Shown: positions 60,981-64,000 of the stretch, in pieces | How the letters are laid out: each line of letters opens with the position of its first letter | How positions within the stretch are numbered: the first letter of the stretch is position 1 | Assembly: GCA_029931535.1 (NCBI GenBank) | Contig: JAQPZY010001521.1 | Coordinates: 3,181,501 to 3,245,500 of the forward strand | DNA: 64,000 nucleotides | Reading direction: 5' to 3' | Source of the DNA: Margaritifera margaritifera | Taxonomy: Eukaryota > Mollusca > Bivalvia > Unionida > Margaritiferidae | Program-made: the position numbers and the translations under genes | The notes under the pieces: model-generated | Database searches by the model: none | What the model saw: only the letters and a program-made list of their open reading frames with translations | What the model was told of the DNA's origin: nothing

Positions 60981-62582
60981 GTATGGGAGTGAAGTTATCA
61001 GCACTCCATTATCTTTTAAGTACTTTGAGTGAGAACTAACTCCCATTGTGCACGTTTCCCAGTATTCAGAATAAAATACACTATTGTGCTGATGTAGGAT
61101 GAGATACAGACTCTGAAATGGAACATTTTACCAAATCTGAATTGTGTTTGGACTTCATTTGCATGTCATTTGCATTTTAAATCCATTTGAAATTTATTTC
61201 ATTTGCACTCAGTTTGCATTCCATTAATGTTTGCATTTCACCTATCATCTTGTTTGTCATTTATGGTCCCAGAAATGCATTTTGATTTTGCTTTCATCGC
61301 TTTCATTCATTGCTTCCTTTCGTTTTTGTTCATTCATTTGGAACAAAATGGAAATGCATTTTGCAAAGTCAATTTTTCTGTTGTTGAGTGTTAAAGGGAG
61401 AGAACTATTGCTTTTGTATCTTTGTCTTATTAAAATGCAAAAGACAGCATTGAATTTATATTAAATATAAAAATATAACCACAAATGCAATAAATATAAA
61501 GATATGGTTGTAGAGTATTTGTCAGGAATTTTTTTCTTCTTATTTTGCGTTTCATTCTATTTTGGTTTATCATTCATTGTTCTGCATTCTGTATTTTGCA
61601 TGTATGTTTTCTATTTTCATCAAAATGCATTCATCATCTTCTGCATTCTGTTTTCATTTTACTGGTAAAATTGTCCATTTCAGGGTCTGTACATTCTAAT
61701 CTTGTAGTTACCATCAACTGAAAGGTTGTTTTCTTGACCAGACTTGCCTCGGGTTTGTAGGTATCCTTAGTGAGACTCTGTGGTAGTTATGTAAAACATG
61801 TATGCAATCTCGGAAAAGACCGTCAAATTTTAACAGGTACCTCATGGCTATTCCATTTAAATTTAACAGCTAGGATTGACATGCCAGTTTATAGTTTTTA
61901 TGCCCCCAGTATGGTAGTGGAAGGGGCATATTGTTTTGTTTTGCCTTACATCTGAATGTCTGCTGTGAATCCCTTTTAGTATGATGTAACCATTTTGGCA
62001 TAGAAGACATGTTTATATGTTTATATAGATGAACTGATTAGATTTGTGTGCATTTTAAGCAATTATTGCATTTTTATATCCCTGAGGCTGTGTATAGAAT
62101 AATCCTCGTATATCTCTGCTTTTCTGTCCTTCTGACTGGCATTCATTAGCACTACTAGTCCAGCAGTTTTAAATATTATGGTCATGCGCTGAAGATGCAC
62201 ATATTGACAAATAACTATGCTCCTGCAATTTTGTTTGAGTTGCTGCACTTTTTGTCTTGTAGCAGTGTTGTTTACTATCTCGTAGTCCCCCATTTTTTGT
62301 ATGGATTGTCATGAAGCTTGGTAAATGTTATGGTCATGACCCAAAGATGTCCATATCAACAAGTCAATTTGGTCCTGCACATTTTTGCCTGATTTGTTTT
62401 GTAGCTTAATACAGTGTATAACACAGTCTTGTTAGCACAACTGATCCTGCAGTCCTGTGCATATTGACAAATCACTTTGGTCCCACAATTTGTTTTGTTG
62501 CCCTTTTTATTTTGTAATTTAATGTAGTTTTATGATTCAATCATTTTAGTGCAACTAGTTCCATAGGTTTGCTTGCATTTTT

Positions 62583-62870
62583 TAGCTTACCTGGCCCATA
62601 CCGAATTGAGCTTAAGGTATGGCCTTTTGCCTGACGTGCGTTGTCCATTGTCCGCTGTTTGTCCATCTGTCAACACTTGCTCATGAACGCTCCAATTCAT
62701 TTCTGATCAGGTTTGGTACATAAGCTTATATCATCAAAGCCTCAGGTGAGTTTAATTATGAGTGACATCAATGCATATTAATAAGGTGATCATGCATCTG
62801 ATTAGCTGAGTTTGTGAACGCTTTAGAGGCCATATTTCTGAGCAGATTTTGATCATATTTTTGATGCAAG
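62583..62870 (+). mobile_element. Modular repeat element, family C, head plus one unit
   Basis: Head TAGCTTACCTGGCCCATACC then GTCCATCTGTCAACACTTGC. One unit with GCTTATATCATCAAAGCCTC, GCATATTAATAAGGTGATCA and CCATATTTCTGAGCAG. No tail seen. Confidence 0.7.
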
Positions 62871-63824
62871 CTTATTTCTTCTTCAAATATATTACTTCCA
62901 TTTCCTTGTAAATCCAGCCCATCCGACGACAAAGTTGTCTGCTTGCAAAGGTGGAAGTCATACAAGATTGATCTCCCCATGGATAGAGTGATTGGCACAA
63001 AATCCGGTCCATGCATCATTTACCAGTTCCACTCATGCTAGGAAGCACACTCTTTTTTGAGACTTCACAAAACTGATATCAACTTACCTTTTCGCCATCT
63101 GAGTGATTCTGGGGATTTTTCTCCAATTGGAACTTATACTCCAGTTACATTTCGGTCAATTTCTCACTCAGTCTTCATCGTTGACAAATATTTTGCACTT
63201 CATTTGTCAAACTTTGATCAGCGTGTCACCATATGCAAGGTTCATATCAAGCAAGCACTCAGGGGAAAACAATTGTTATAACAAGTGGTGGACAAAATCA
63301 CTTGGGCAAGAAGGCAAACCACTTGGAAAGCATATGAAAGGAAGTGGAGAGATTTATTTCAGTGATGCAAGTGGAAACACATAACTCCATTAGGAGCCTC
63401 TATACTACAGATAATTATGTCTATCATTTGGCTCCTTGAAGTCATATTTCATCTTCATGGAAGGGATGATGCAGATCAAAACAAAAAACCTCTCCGACCT
63501 TCTGGTGAACTTTGATTTGTCTCGACTGAAGGCTTTGGTCCTGTATCCAAAATACAATTTACCAGGTGTTCTGACATGGCTCAATACAGCACATTTTAAT
63601 CTACCATAATTCATGCAATTTTTTGTACCCACTAATTTTTAATACACCATCTATCCATAACAGTCATTATTAATTAATATCATATTCTTTTGTAAATAAA
63701 ACTTCATATTTTTCATCAAATTCTGTAAGTTTTTATACAAAAAAGTTCAATGAAAAGATTTATATTTGAAAATCGGACTATTTTACATAAGAGATTAAAA
63801 TCATATACAATTAAGGTATTTTTT

Positions 63825-64000
63825 TTTACTTTTTAGCTCTATGGATCATAAACCAGAAGTGCTAATGGGATGGTGTGTTGTCCATTGATCATTGTCCATC
63901 TTTTGTCCACCCATCTATTAGCACAAATTTGCTATTGATGCTACTTCTAAACTACTTCGAGGATTGCCATGAAACTTTACACACACATTCATCCCATGGT
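63825..64000 (+). mobile_element. Modular repeat element, family A, head cut by the window edge
   Basis: TTTTTAGCTCTATGGATCAT, AAACCAGAAGTGCTAATGGG, then GGATTGCCATGAAACTTTAC and CACACACATTCATCCCATGG. This is the best preserved head in the window; the array presumably begins just past position 64000. Confidence 0.78.

Larger units (their letters stand above)
60981..64000 (+). other. SMC3: SMC3 intron 17, start (runs past the window)
   Basis: No sequence matching the next hinge exon (expected LFYH-like start) was found in any frame. The intron holds a family C fragment (62583-62870) and the head of a family A element at the edge. 61040-62570 and 62880-63820 show no recognised feature; frames at 61203-61464, 62063-62293 and 63057-63384 have no support. 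Confidence 0.7.

Noticed and set aside
60981..64000. SMC3 exon 18
   Set aside because: All three + frames were read for the expected hinge continuation after an AG acceptor; none matched, so the exon must lie beyond the window.

Overview
The window is eukaryotic chromosomal DNA: AT-rich, with a spliced gene of long introns, GT-AG junctions and dense degraded transposons. The mix of a Polinton/Maverick capsid module, DIRS-type and L1-like retroelements, piggyBac and hAT relics, a tRNA-derived SINE and element-borne arrays of about 145 bp suggests a marine invertebrate, perhaps a mollusc. That placement is inference; the sequence alone does not fix the species.

Region 1 (1-4090) is the structural block of a Polinton/Maverick (adintovirus-like) element, all on the + strand: penton/minor-capsid-like gene, small basic core-like gene, major capsid gene, a Cys/His acidic protein gene and an adenovirus-type cysteine protease gene, separated by only 13-28 bp. 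The two large capsid frames each carry two in-frame stop codons but no frameshift; the three smaller frames are open. The other end of the element (polymerase, integrase, terminal repeat) lies outside the window or is missing.

Region 2 (4091-7440) has a TATA/initiator promoter-like site in front of an eight-codon orphan frame, an AT-rich minisatellite, diverged tandem and direct repeats around a small acidic ORF, and short hairpins.

Region 3 (about 7450 to beyond 64000) is the 5' part of the cohesin ATPase gene SMC3, + strand. I could place 17 coding exons, from a five-codon first exon at 7737-7751 to the start of the hinge at 60820-60980. All splice phases agree, giving 556 complete codons plus two bases; the rest of the gene lies past the window. 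Walker A and the acetylated lysine pair are intact. Upstream are E2F-like, CCAAT and YY1-like sites.

The introns (0.6-12.5 kb) hold almost all the mobile DNA: a broken piggyBac with a retroelement fragment nested in it (intron 2), hAT-type MITEs (introns 1, 13, 16), fold-back elements (intron 2), DIRS-type pieces (introns 8, 13), an L1-like fragment (intron 13), three RNase H-bearing LINE tails (introns 3, 9, 13), a SINE (intron 13), a 66-bp minisatellite (intron 14), and many copies of a modular element built of a 5' hairpin, a ~145-bp tandem array and a 3' hairpin. No tRNA, rRNA, CRISPR or bacterial feature was seen.
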